From Natrinema soli (GTDB lineage Archaea; Halobacteriota; Halobacteria; Halobacteriales; Natrialbaceae), in contig NZ_JAQIVI010000206.1 in assembly GCF_028618695.1 (NCBI RefSeq), forward strand, positions 1 through 5,831: a DNA stretch of 5,831 nt, read 5' to 3'. The position numbers were made by a program, and so were the translations under genes. Of the stretch, positions 1 through 5,726 are shown piece after piece. The stretch's first letter is position 1, and every line of letters begins with the position of its first letter. The notes below the pieces were generated by a model that ran no database searches, was not told the origin of the DNA, and was given only the letters and a program-made list of their open reading frames with translations.

Positions 1-1029
1 CCCGCCCGGCGGCGCGTCCTCGGAGCCGTCGGGTCGGCGATCGGCGCGAGCGCGCTCGGGCTCTTCGTCCGCGGAACCGGCGAGGAGCCGTTCCCGTCGC
101 CACTCGAGATCCCCGAGGACGCCCGTCCGGAGATCCGGGAGTTGCTCACGCAGGCGAGAGACCGGTCGTTCGACGTCGAGGGGCTCGAGCCGCTGGTCAG
201 TACGGACTTCTACGAGGTCGACATCGGCAACGTCGATCCCGACGTCGACCGCGACGAGTGGTCGCTCTCGATCACGGGGGCCGTCGCGGAGGAACGCGAG
301 TACGACTTCGCGGATATCGAGGCCGTGCCCCTCGAGGACCGCTTCGCGACGCTGCGATGCGTCGGCGACCAGCTCAACGGCCGGCAGATGGATACCGCGC
401 TCTGGAGCGGCGTGCGCGTCGCGGCCCTCCTCGAGGCGGCGGAGCCGGAGGGCGATCGGGTCATCCTGCACGGAGCCGACGGCTATTACAACGAGTTCCC
501 GATCGACGCGCTGTGGCCGGGGCTGTTGGCCTATCGAATGAACGGCCGGCCGCTGCCGCGGGCACACGGCTCACCACTGCGTGCGCTCGTTCCGGGCCAC
601 TGGGGCGAGATCAACGTGAAGTGGCTGACCGAGATCGAAGTTCGCGACGAGGACACCGCGGGCTACTGGGAGCACCGGGGCTGGCACGGTACCGGCCCTG
701 TCAACACCGTGGCCAAGCTCCGGCAAGCCAACTTCCTCGGGAGCGGTCGCTTCGAGGTAGCCGGCCACGCCTACGCCGGAACCAGGGGTATCGAGGCCGT
801 CGAGGTCTCGATTGACGGCGGCGACACCTGGACTGAGGCCGAACTCTCCGAACCCCTTCCCGGCGACGACGTCTGGCGGCAGTGGCGCCACGAGTACGGG
901 GCGGGCGGGACCCACGAGGCGATCGTTCGGGCCCGCGACGGCGACGGGAACCTCCAGATCCCCGAGGAGGACGGCCCGCGACCCGACGGTGCCACCGGCT
1001 GGGTTTCCGAAACGGTCGGGCCGCGGTGA
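1..1029 (+). CDS. Sulfite-oxidase-like molybdopterin-dependent oxidoreductase (5' partial)
   Basis: The frame is open from base 1 to the TGA at 1027-1029, so the gene starts upstream and 342 residues are visible. The first visible residues read P-A-R-R-R-V-L-G and then a small-residue hydrophobic stretch (codons 6-23), which resembles a Tat signal. Haloarchaeal relatives, as I recall them, can carry a multi-helix membrane domain before such a segment, so the full protein may be much longer. The Mo-cofactor domain follows (about codons 60-220). It has the conserved L-R-C-V-G-D motif whose Cys (codon 120, 358-360) is the expected molybdenum ligand, and further on P-G-H-W-G-E-I-N-V-K-W. From about codon 221 (G-Y-W-E-x-R-G-W-H-G-T-G-P) comes the immunoglobulin-like Mo-co dimerisation domain, with V-E-V-S-x-D-G-G-D-T-W. 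It probably acts outside the membrane on a small oxidised or reduced substrate. The substrate is not readable; it need not be sulfite. The TTG at 142 is not the start, because the homologous-looking sequence extends upstream of it. Confidence 0.93.
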   Translation, partial: PARRRVLGAVGSAIGASALGLFVRGTGEEPFPSPLEIPEDARPEIRELLTQARDRSFDVEGLEPLVSTDFYEVDIGNVDPDVDRDEWSLSITGAVAEEREYDFADIEAVPLEDRFATLRCVGDQLNGRQMDTALWSGVRVAALLEAAEPEGDRVILHGADGYYNEFPIDALWPGLLAYRMNGRPLPRAHGSPLRALVPGHWGEINVKWLTEIEVRDEDTAGYWEHRGWHGTGPVNTVAKLRQANFLGSGRFEVAGHAYAGTRGIEAVEVSIDGGDTWTEAELSEPLPGDDVWRQWRHEYGAGGTHEAIVRARDGDGNLQIPEEDGPRPDGATGWVSETVGPR

Positions 1030-1075
1030 GCACCGGACTGGTCCCCTGGGTGTCACTGCCTCTGACCGACACGGC

Positions 1076-1100
1076 CGGCTTCCCGCATATCGGGTTTCCG
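1076..1100 (+). terminator. Weak hairpin downstream of the oxidoreductase gene
   Basis: An interrupted inverted repeat lies 46 bases after the oxidoreductase stop: outer arms CGG/CCG (1076-1078/1098-1100), an unpaired CTT/TTT step, and inner arms CCCG/CGGG (1082-1085/1091-1094) around CATAT. It could mark a transcript 3' end. There is no strong T-tract after it, which archaeal termination usually needs, so this is a weak call. Confidence 0.22.
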
Positions 1101-1110
1101 CACATGAGCG

Positions 1111-1134
1111 TCGATATGACGTTACTATCGAGTA
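1111..1134. promoter_or_regulatory. Overlapping dyads, candidate operator upstream of the binding-protein promoter
   Basis: TCGATA (1111-1116) and TATCGA (1126-1131) form a perfect 6-bp inverted repeat with a 9-bp spacer. A second dyad, TACT-N4-AGTA (1123-1134), overlaps its right arm. The segment lies about 70-95 bp upstream of the TATA box at 1204, a position suited to an activator or to a regulator shared with upstream DNA. TACT and GAGTA are also the half-sites I recall for the haloarchaeal sugar regulator TrmB, but here they are 3 bp apart, not 7-8. Function is inferred only. Confidence 0.35.
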
Positions 1135-1195
1135 GTATGTACGGGGCGAGATAGGGACCGTTTTCCCTGAAAAATGAAATGAACCGTATGGAAAA

Positions 1196-1210
1196 ACATG
1201 AAGTTTATAT
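1196..1210 (+). promoter_or_regulatory. TATA-box promoter of the binding-protein gene
   Basis: TTTATAT at 1204-1210 is a good haloarchaeal TATA box, preceded by a purine-rich ACATGAAG that can serve as the BRE. It sits in an AT-rich patch of an otherwise very GC-rich window. The usual distance puts the transcription start near 1230-1236, giving a leader of about 20-26 bases before the ATG at 1256. The leader has AAGGA directly against the ATG, too close to work as a normal Shine-Dalgarno site. Confidence 0.72.
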
Positions 1211-1255
1211 GGTTGTAGCGGGATGTTATCATTGGCCAAGATGGCTTGAGAAGGA

Positions 1256-2671
1256 ATGACACGGGATACTATCAACAGGCGTCGGGTGCTTACGGGAACA
1301 GGTGTTGGAATCGCTTCAGCGATGGCGGGCTGTTTAGGGGGTGGTGGGGGCGACGACGACGTCCACTTCATCACCGACTACTACACAGATCCGTGGCAGA
1401 GCCTCTGGGGTGACCTCGAGTCGGAGTTCGAGGACGAGACCGACATTCCAATGAACATCGAGGAGGGCGGGATGTCCGGGACCCAGGAGGGTCGGCTCGC
1501 CCAGTTGATCCAGTCGGGCAATCCGCCGGACGCGAACACCTCCACGTTCGACCAGGTGGCCGACATCTGGGAGACCGATCAGCTCGATACTGTCAATGAC
1601 GTCGTCTCGTCGATCGAGGAGGTTAACGGAGAGATAAACACCGATGCATTCCTCGGGGATGGAGACAACCTCTACCAGATCCCACACGGGCTGTACGTGT
1701 CGAACTTTCATTACCGAGCGGACGTCTACAACGAGCTCGGGCTGGACGTGCCTGAGACGTTCAGCGATGTCCTCGAGAACGCCGAGGCAATCGATAATTC
1801 CGACGAGTATCCCGACATGCGCGGATACGGACTGGCCGGGGCACCGACCGGCAAGAGTCAGGACGAGATCCTCGTCATGCTGGCGAGTTCGGGTATTTCC
1901 GGCATCGGCCTCCGCTGGCAGGACCCGGACGCGCGCGAACAACTCGAGATCCACTGGCCCGAGGACACGGTGACCGAGGTGCTACAGTACATCAAGGATC
2001 TCTCCCAGTACTCGCCCGATCCGACGACCATCGACTGGGCCGGCTCGCTCAGCGACTGGGTACAGGGGAACTACGGCCAGGGTTACCACCTCAATGCCTG
2101 GCCGGTCGGCGTCACCGCACAGACGGCCGAGGCACAGGACAGCGACGGCCTACGCGCGGTGGCCGAGAACACCGAGATCATCCCGTACCCGATGCTGGAC
2201 GGCGTCGATCCGAGCGAGAACTGGCTGTCCGCGCCGGCCCCCGACGGCTACCACATATTCTCGAACGGTGATAGACCGGACGATGCCAAGGAGTGGTTCG
2301 AGTGGCTCTACGCCGACAGCATAGAGCAGACCGTGAGCTTCTACCAGACGGACCCGGGTCGGTTCCTGCCGGTCTACTCCGACGTGATCGGCTCGGACGC
2401 GTTCCAGAACCAGGACATCTTCCAGGCCCACCCCCACCTGCTCGAGAAACTCGAGTACGTTCAGGACGAGATCTGGGGCAACCACTACGGCAACGTTGAC
2501 GAGGCCAACATCTCCTCGCCCGAGGCCCTGTACATGCAGCGGCAGTGGTTCTACGGCGAGATGGTCAACCGCGTGGTCACCGACTCCAACACCGTGCAGG
2601 AGGCCTACGACTGGGGCTACAGTCAACTCGAGGAGGCCTTTGGAGAGGCTCAGGAGACGTTCGGCGGTTAA
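1256..2671 (+). CDS. CUT1-type ABC importer substrate-binding lipoprotein (Tat-exported)
   Basis: This 471-residue protein is the extracellular solute-binding component of the importer. The N-terminus has R8-R9-R10-V-L, a short Gly/Ala/Ser-rich hydrophobic stretch, and the lipobox M23-A24-G25-C26, so it should leave the cell folded through Tat and be lipid-anchored at Cys26. A Gly5-Asp3 linker follows. The mature part is acidic and fits the family 1 (MalE/UgpB-like) sugar-binding proteins: length is typical, and residues about 139-180 match the conserved block I-P-x-G-x-Y-V-S-N-F-x-Y-R-A-D-V-Y-N-E-L-G-L with the P-E-T-F-S-D-V-L that follows. The ligand cannot be told. The ATG at 1256 is chosen because it places the twin arginines correctly. 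The two permease genes and the ATPase gene follow on the same strand, and it has its own promoter. Membership of an ABC importer is secure; the sugar assignment is family-level. Confidence 0.95.
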   Translation: MTRDTINRRRVLTGTGVGIASAMAGCLGGGGGDDDVHFITDYYTDPWQSLWGDLESEFEDETDIPMNIEEGGMSGTQEGRLAQLIQSGNPPDANTSTFDQVADIWETDQLDTVNDVVSSIEEVNGEINTDAFLGDGDNLYQIPHGLYVSNFHYRADVYNELGLDVPETFSDVLENAEAIDNSDEYPDMRGYGLAGAPTGKSQDEILVMLASSGISGIGLRWQDPDAREQLEIHWPEDTVTEVLQYIKDLSQYSPDPTTIDWAGSLSDWVQGNYGQGYHLNAWPVGVTAQTAEAQDSDGLRAVAENTEIIPYPMLDGVDPSENWLSAPAPDGYHIFSNGDRPDDAKEWFEWLYADSIEQTVSFYQTDPGRFLPVYSDVIGSDAFQNQDIFQAHPHLLEKLEYVQDEIWGNHYGNVDEANISSPEALYMQRQWFYGEMVNRVVTDSNTVQEAYDWGYSQLEEAFGEAQETFGG

Positions 2672-2692
2672 GCGGGGATGGATCGCCTTTCG

Positions 2693-2711
2693 GCCCCGTC
2701 ACGTGCGGGGC
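2693..2711 (+). other. Stem-loop between the binding-protein and permease genes
   Basis: GCCCCG (2693-2698) and CGGGGC (2706-2711) are perfect 6-bp all-GC arms around a 7-base loop that contains the palindrome CACGTG. The element lies 21 bases after the binding-protein stop and just before the next TATA box. No T-tract follows, so it is more likely an mRNA 3'-end or stability element, or an attenuator, than a full terminator. It could protect an abundant binding-protein mRNA, which is a common need in such operons. Confidence 0.45.
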
Positions 2712-2723
2712 GAATCGTTTATA
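2711..2723 (+). promoter_or_regulatory. TATA-box promoter of the permease genes
   Basis: TTTATA at 2718-2723 follows CGAATCG (possible BRE) and shares GTTTATA with the promoter at 1204. The predicted start is about 2745-2750, in a local CATGCATG palindrome (2745-2752). That would leave about 20 bases of leader containing the GAGGAG ribosome site. It suggests that the permeases can be transcribed independently of the binding-protein gene. Confidence 0.55.
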
Positions 2724-2754
2724 GGCAACCGTGAGATTAACATACATGCATGCA

Positions 2755-2760
2755 GAGGAG
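2755..2760 (+). promoter_or_regulatory. Ribosome binding site deciding the first permease start
   Basis: GAGGAG lies 8 bases before the ATG at 2769 and is a good match to the archaeal anti-Shine-Dalgarno sequence. The reading frame is open much further upstream, inside the binding-protein gene, so this site is what fixes the start at 2769. Confidence 0.7.
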
Positions 2761-2768
2761 ACCTAGAT

Positions 2769-3722
2769 ATGGCCAGTGAAACCGGAGAATCGATACGGCC
2801 TGGCAGGGCATACATTCCGTGGGACGACCTGCCGGTAAAGCGGGAGACGGTCGCCGGCGTCGCGACCGTCCTTCCCGTCGTCATCCTGTACTTGCTTATC
2901 GCGGTGCTCCCGGTCGCGTTCGCGTTTTGGGCATCGTTACACGAGATCCACACGCTCAACCCCGAGTGGCAGTGGGCCGGACTCTCGAACTACCGGGAAG
3001 TCCTGAACATCTCCACGTTCTGGGGCTCGCTGTGGCGGGGGATCGTCTACATGGTCGGCAGCACCCTCCTCCAGCTCGGTGTCGGGCTCTGGATGGCGCT
3101 GGTGCTCAACCGCATCACCCGCGGGCAGAAACTGCTCACTGCGGTGGTCTTTACGGCCTACCTGATTCCGACGATCATCGTCTCGCTGGTGGCGATGCGG
3201 GTGTTTGACCCGGCCGGTGGCGTCTTCCAGATGATCGGTGCGGAGTGGCTCGGTCTGTGGGGCGGTCGGGAGGGTCCGCTGGGCTCGCGAGACTGGGCTA
3301 TGCGGCTGCTGATCCTCATCGGAACCTGGAAGTTCGCTGTCTTCGTCACGATCTTTACCCTCGCGCAGTTGCGCGCAGTCCCCGATCGGTTCTACGAGGC
3401 GGCGAAGGTCTGTGGTGCGAACCGATGGCAGATGTTCCGTGACATCACGCTGCCGCGTCTCATGGGGATCGTCCTAGTCGTCGTCTTGCTCCGGTCGGTC
3501 TTCATGTTCAACAAGTTCGACATCATCTGGCAGCTCACGGAGGGCGGGCCCGGCAACGCCACGACGACGCTGCCCGTGTTGGCCTACAAGACCGTCTACA
3601 CCGGTCAGGAATACGGGCTCGCCAACGCGATCTCCGTCGTCATGTTCCTGTTCCTCTTGGCGTCGGCGATCATCTACTTCAAACTGTTCAACCCCAGCGA
3701 GGAGGTGGAGACGACAACATGA
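2769..3722 (+). CDS. CUT1-type ABC importer permease, MalF/UgpA-like
   Basis: This 317-residue integral membrane protein forms half of the transport channel. Six membrane segments can be seen, at about residues 28-53, 88-112, 122-143, 178-199, 230-250 and 284-306. The cytoplasmic EAA loop between segments 4 and 5 matches the consensus fully: E210-A-A-x3-G216-x9-I226-x-L228-P229. It is the docking site for the ATPase. The D-P-A-G-G-V-F segment after helix 3 and T-E-G-G-P-G-N before helix 6 are typical of MalF-like CUT1 permeases. The hydrophilic N-terminus (about 26 residues) is cytoplasmic. The start at 2769 is set by GAGGAG 8 bases upstream, although the frame is open far into the previous gene. 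The stop codon overlaps the next start by 4 bases (ATGA), so the two permeases should be made in equal amounts and assemble as a heterodimer. The substrate is unknown. Confidence 0.95.
   Translation: MASETGESIRPGRAYIPWDDLPVKRETVAGVATVLPVVILYLLIAVLPVAFAFWASLHEIHTLNPEWQWAGLSNYREVLNISTFWGSLWRGIVYMVGSTLLQLGVGLWMALVLNRITRGQKLLTAVVFTAYLIPTIIVSLVAMRVFDPAGGVFQMIGAEWLGLWGGREGPLGSRDWAMRLLILIGTWKFAVFVTIFTLAQLRAVPDRFYEAAKVCGANRWQMFRDITLPRLMGIVLVVVLLRSVFMFNKFDIIWQLTEGGPGNATTTLPVLAYKTVYTGQEYGLANAISVVMFLFLLASAIIYFKLFNPSEEVETTT
3700..3707 (+). promoter_or_regulatory. Perfect Shine-Dalgarno site for the second permease
   Basis: AGGAGGTG at 3700-3707 pairs over all 8 bases with the archaeal 16S rRNA tail and lies 11 bases before the ATG at 3719. 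It falls inside the last codons of the first permease, where it is read as part of the acidic tail S-E-E-V-E. With the ATGA overlap it points to coupled re-initiation. Confidence 0.7.
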
Positions 3723-4591
3723 GTCAGAGCGACCCACCGGGAGGCATCTTCGGCCTCTCATACGACGACGAGACCCGAGTCTTCGAAACACTGAAGATCG
3801 TCAGCACCGCGATCATCGTGCTCGTCGGTGCCTGGCCGATCTACTGGATGACCCAACTGGCCTTCACCCAGTACGAGACGGTCGAGAACGTGGTCACCGT
3901 CTTCCCCACGCCCGATATCTTCACGCTCGATAACTTCACCGTCCTGACCGACCCGGAGATGTACACCTACATGTTCAACACGGTCGTGGTGGCTATCGGG
4001 ACCATCGTGACGGTCGTTCTGGTCTCGCTGATCGCCGGCTACGGCCTCGCACGGCTGGAGTTCCCGCAAAAAGAGAACTTTGCACGAATCCTCCTTGTCG
4101 GGTACCTCTTCAGCCCCATCGTCATCGGCATTCCCCTCTACCAGATCTGGCAGAACATCGGACTGCTCGGGACCCGCTTCGGGCTTATCATCGCTCTGTC
4201 GGCGATATCTATGCCCTTCGCGGTGTGGCTGATGTGGAAGTACATCATGACGATCCCGGAGGCCCACGAGGAGGCGGCCTGGGTCGACGGCGCGTCACGG
4301 TGGCGGGGCTTCCGAGATGTCGTCGTTCCGCAGTGTCGGCCGGCGATCATCGCCGCGGCCCTGTTCGCCTTCGCGCTCGCCTGGAACGACTTCACGTTCG
4401 CGCAGATCCTCTTGCCCCAGACCGACACCACGACGTTCGCTCCCGGAATCCTCCGGGCGATGGGGCAGGCGCAGTTCCTGCCGGACGCCTACCTGATGGC
4501 GATCTCGCTGGCCATGACGCTGCCACCGCTCCTGTTCGCCTACTTCATGCAGAGCTACCTGCTGAAAGGGTTCCAGGTCAGGGCCCTCTGA
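3719..4591 (+). CDS. CUT1-type ABC importer permease, MalG/UgpE-like
   Basis: This 290-residue membrane protein is the second channel subunit. Six membrane segments are visible at about residues 25-45, 87-111, 122-143, 154-174, 208-228 and 258-282. The EAA loop is present at E185-A-A-x3-G191, but its end reads V201-x-V203-P204 where the consensus has I-x-L-P, a conservative change. A-G-Y-x-L-A-R after helix 2 and A-W-N-D-F-T-F at the end of helix 5 are hallmarks of MalG-like subunits. The C-terminus stops at L-L-K-G-F-Q-V-R-A-L; many relatives continue to a G-A-V-K-G type tail, so this end is a little short or divergent. Neither other frame after the stop restores such a tail, so a frameshift is unlikely. 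The ATG overlaps the stop of the first permease, which shows co-translation. Confidence 0.95.
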   Translation: MSQSDPPGGIFGLSYDDETRVFETLKIVSTAIIVLVGAWPIYWMTQLAFTQYETVENVVTVFPTPDIFTLDNFTVLTDPEMYTYMFNTVVVAIGTIVTVVLVSLIAGYGLARLEFPQKENFARILLVGYLFSPIVIGIPLYQIWQNIGLLGTRFGLIIALSAISMPFAVWLMWKYIMTIPEAHEEAAWVDGASRWRGFRDVVVPQCRPAIIAAALFAFALAWNDFTFAQILLPQTDTTTFAPGILRAMGQAQFLPDAYLMAISLAMTLPPLLFAYFMQSYLLKGFQVRAL

Positions 4592-4603
4592 GAGTGCATC
4601 ACC

Positions 4604-4610
4604 TTTACAA
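4604..4610 (+). promoter_or_regulatory. Possible leaderless promoter of the ATPase gene
   Basis: TTTACAA at 4604-4610 lies in an AT-rich 44-base gap and is centred about 29 bases before the ATG at 4636. That is close to where a TATA box sits for a leaderless haloarchaeal transcript. There is no Shine-Dalgarno sequence before this ATG, which supports a leaderless start but does not prove it. Read-through from the permeases is the alternative. Confidence 0.38.
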
Positions 4611-4635
4611 CTAACACCGCGATACAAATCAACAT

Positions 4636-5721
4636 ATGCCAGACATCGAGATCCGAAATCTGACGAAAGTGTACGAGGAATCGGGGAACAAAATCGTCGC
4701 GGTCGACGACGTCGACCTCACGATCAAGGACGGTGAGTTCGTGACGCTGGTCGGTCCCTCCGGGTGTGGGAAGACCACGACGCTTCGCTGTGTCGCGGGG
4801 CTGAACAAGCCGACCAGCGGGACGATCACGTTCGGCGACCGCGATGTGACGGACAAGCCGGTCCAAGAGCGCAATATCGCGTTGCTCTTCCAGGACATCG
4901 CGTTATACCCCCACATGAGTGTCCAGGAGAACATGGCCTACGGCCTCAAGATCGCCGGCTTCTCGCGGGAGGAACGCATAGCCCGCGTCGAAGAGGCCGC
5001 CGAGTTGCTCCAGATCACCGACCAACTCGAGAAGATGCCAGCGGATCTCTCGGGCGGCCAGCAACAGCGCGTTGCACTCGGCCGATCGCTCGTGCGTGAC
5101 CCGGAGATCTTCCTGTTCGACGAGCCGATGTCGGACCTGGACGCCAAGCTCAAGGCCGAACTGCGACCGGTCATCGAGAAGGTGACCGACGAGATCGGCT
5201 GTCCGACGCTGTACGTGACCCACGACCAGGAAGAGGCGATGACCATGTCCGACCGCGTCGCGGTCATCAACGGCGGGGAACTGGCACAGGTCGCCCCGCC
5301 GAAGGAGGTCTACGACGAACCCAACTCGCAGTTCGTCAGCCAATTCATCGGCCAGCCGTCGACGCAATTCTTCGACGGGAACGTCGGATCGGTCAACGGA
5401 ACCGCCGAACTCGACGTCGGCGGCTACGCGTACGACCTCTCTCGCGACGGGCTCGAGGGCTGGGCCGGTGAGGACGTTCGCGTCGGTCTCCGGCCGCAGT
5501 ACATCCGGGTCAGCGAGGATACTGAGGCCGGCATTCCGGCGACACACCTGCTCGACGAGCCGCTGGGCGATGCAACCCACAGCTTCTTCGACACCGAGTT
5601 CGGCGAGATCGTCGTCGTCACGGACCCCGACTTCGATGGTAACGGCAAGGAGTACAGCCTCGTCTTCGACGACGAGTACATCCAGTTGTTCGACACCGAT
5701 TCCGGCGTCCGGATCGTCTGA
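4636..5721 (+). CDS. CUT1-type ABC importer ATPase, MalK/UgpC-like
   Basis: This 361-residue cytoplasmic ATPase drives the importer by hydrolysing ATP as a dimer bound to the EAA loops of the two permeases. All catalytic motifs are intact: Walker A G40-P-S-G-C-G-K-T-T48, Q-loop Gln86 in L-F-Q-D-I-A-L-Y-P-H-M, signature L138-S-G-G-Q142, Walker B I-F-L-F-D162-E163-P, D-loop S166-D-L-D169 (relatives usually have S-N-L-D), and switch His196. The A-L-Y-P-H-M block is characteristic of sugar-type ATPases of the MalK group. Residues from about 235 onward form the C-terminal regulatory (TOBE/OB-like) extension, and the total length is typical. This extension means the protein can be inhibited or sensed through partners, but no regulator is visible here. 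It follows the permeases by 44 bases, has no Shine-Dalgarno site and may have its own promoter. As the only ATPase gene here it could also serve other permeases elsewhere in the genome. Confidence 0.97.
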   Translation: MPDIEIRNLTKVYEESGNKIVAVDDVDLTIKDGEFVTLVGPSGCGKTTTLRCVAGLNKPTSGTITFGDRDVTDKPVQERNIALLFQDIALYPHMSVQENMAYGLKIAGFSREERIARVEEAAELLQITDQLEKMPADLSGGQQQRVALGRSLVRDPEIFLFDEPMSDLDAKLKAELRPVIEKVTDEIGCPTLYVTHDQEEAMTMSDRVAVINGGELAQVAPPKEVYDEPNSQFVSQFIGQPSTQFFDGNVGSVNGTAELDVGGYAYDLSRDGLEGWAGEDVRVGLRPQYIRVSEDTEAGIPATHLLDEPLGDATHSFFDTEFGEIVVVTDPDFDGNGKEYSLVFDDEYIQLFDTDSGVRIV

Positions 5722-5726
5722 CTCGG

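Noticed and set aside
142..144. TTG as the start codon of the oxidoreductase
   Set aside because: The frame continues upstream with a convincing Arg-Arg hydrophobic segment and a family-like linker, and no Shine-Dalgarno site precedes the TTG.
258..815. Plus-strand open frame inside the oxidoreductase gene
   Set aside because: Its product is very rich in Arg, Gly and Pro, the usual out-of-frame shadow in haloarchaeal DNA, and the overlapping frame has clear Mo-cofactor motifs.
1241..1249. Two-codon upstream reading frame ATG-GCT-TGA just before the binding-protein start
   Set aside because: It is within reach of the predicted leader and could in principle affect initiation, but it has no ribosome site and such short frames arise easily by chance.
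1030..1255. Possible tRNA, other structured RNA, mobile-element ends or CRISPR repeats in the gap
   Set aside because: I found no cloverleaf, no long terminal inverted repeats and no regularly spaced repeats; only short dyads and promoter elements are present.
571..1374. Long minus-strand open frame across the oxidoreductase end and the promoter gap
   Set aside because: It is antisense to a well-supported gene and runs through the AT-rich promoter region. Its composition looks like a shadow of GC-rich coding DNA and no family motif is visible.
2496..2768. Upstream extension of the first permease into the binding-protein gene
   Set aside because: The extension is Arg/Pro/Thr-rich and out of frame with the binding protein. 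The GAGGAG site before 2769 and the normal permease N-terminus support the later start.
4903..5580. Minus-strand open frame antisense to the ATPase gene
   Set aside because: The sense strand carries a complete set of ABC ATPase motifs. The antisense product shows no recognisable domain and is a composition shadow.
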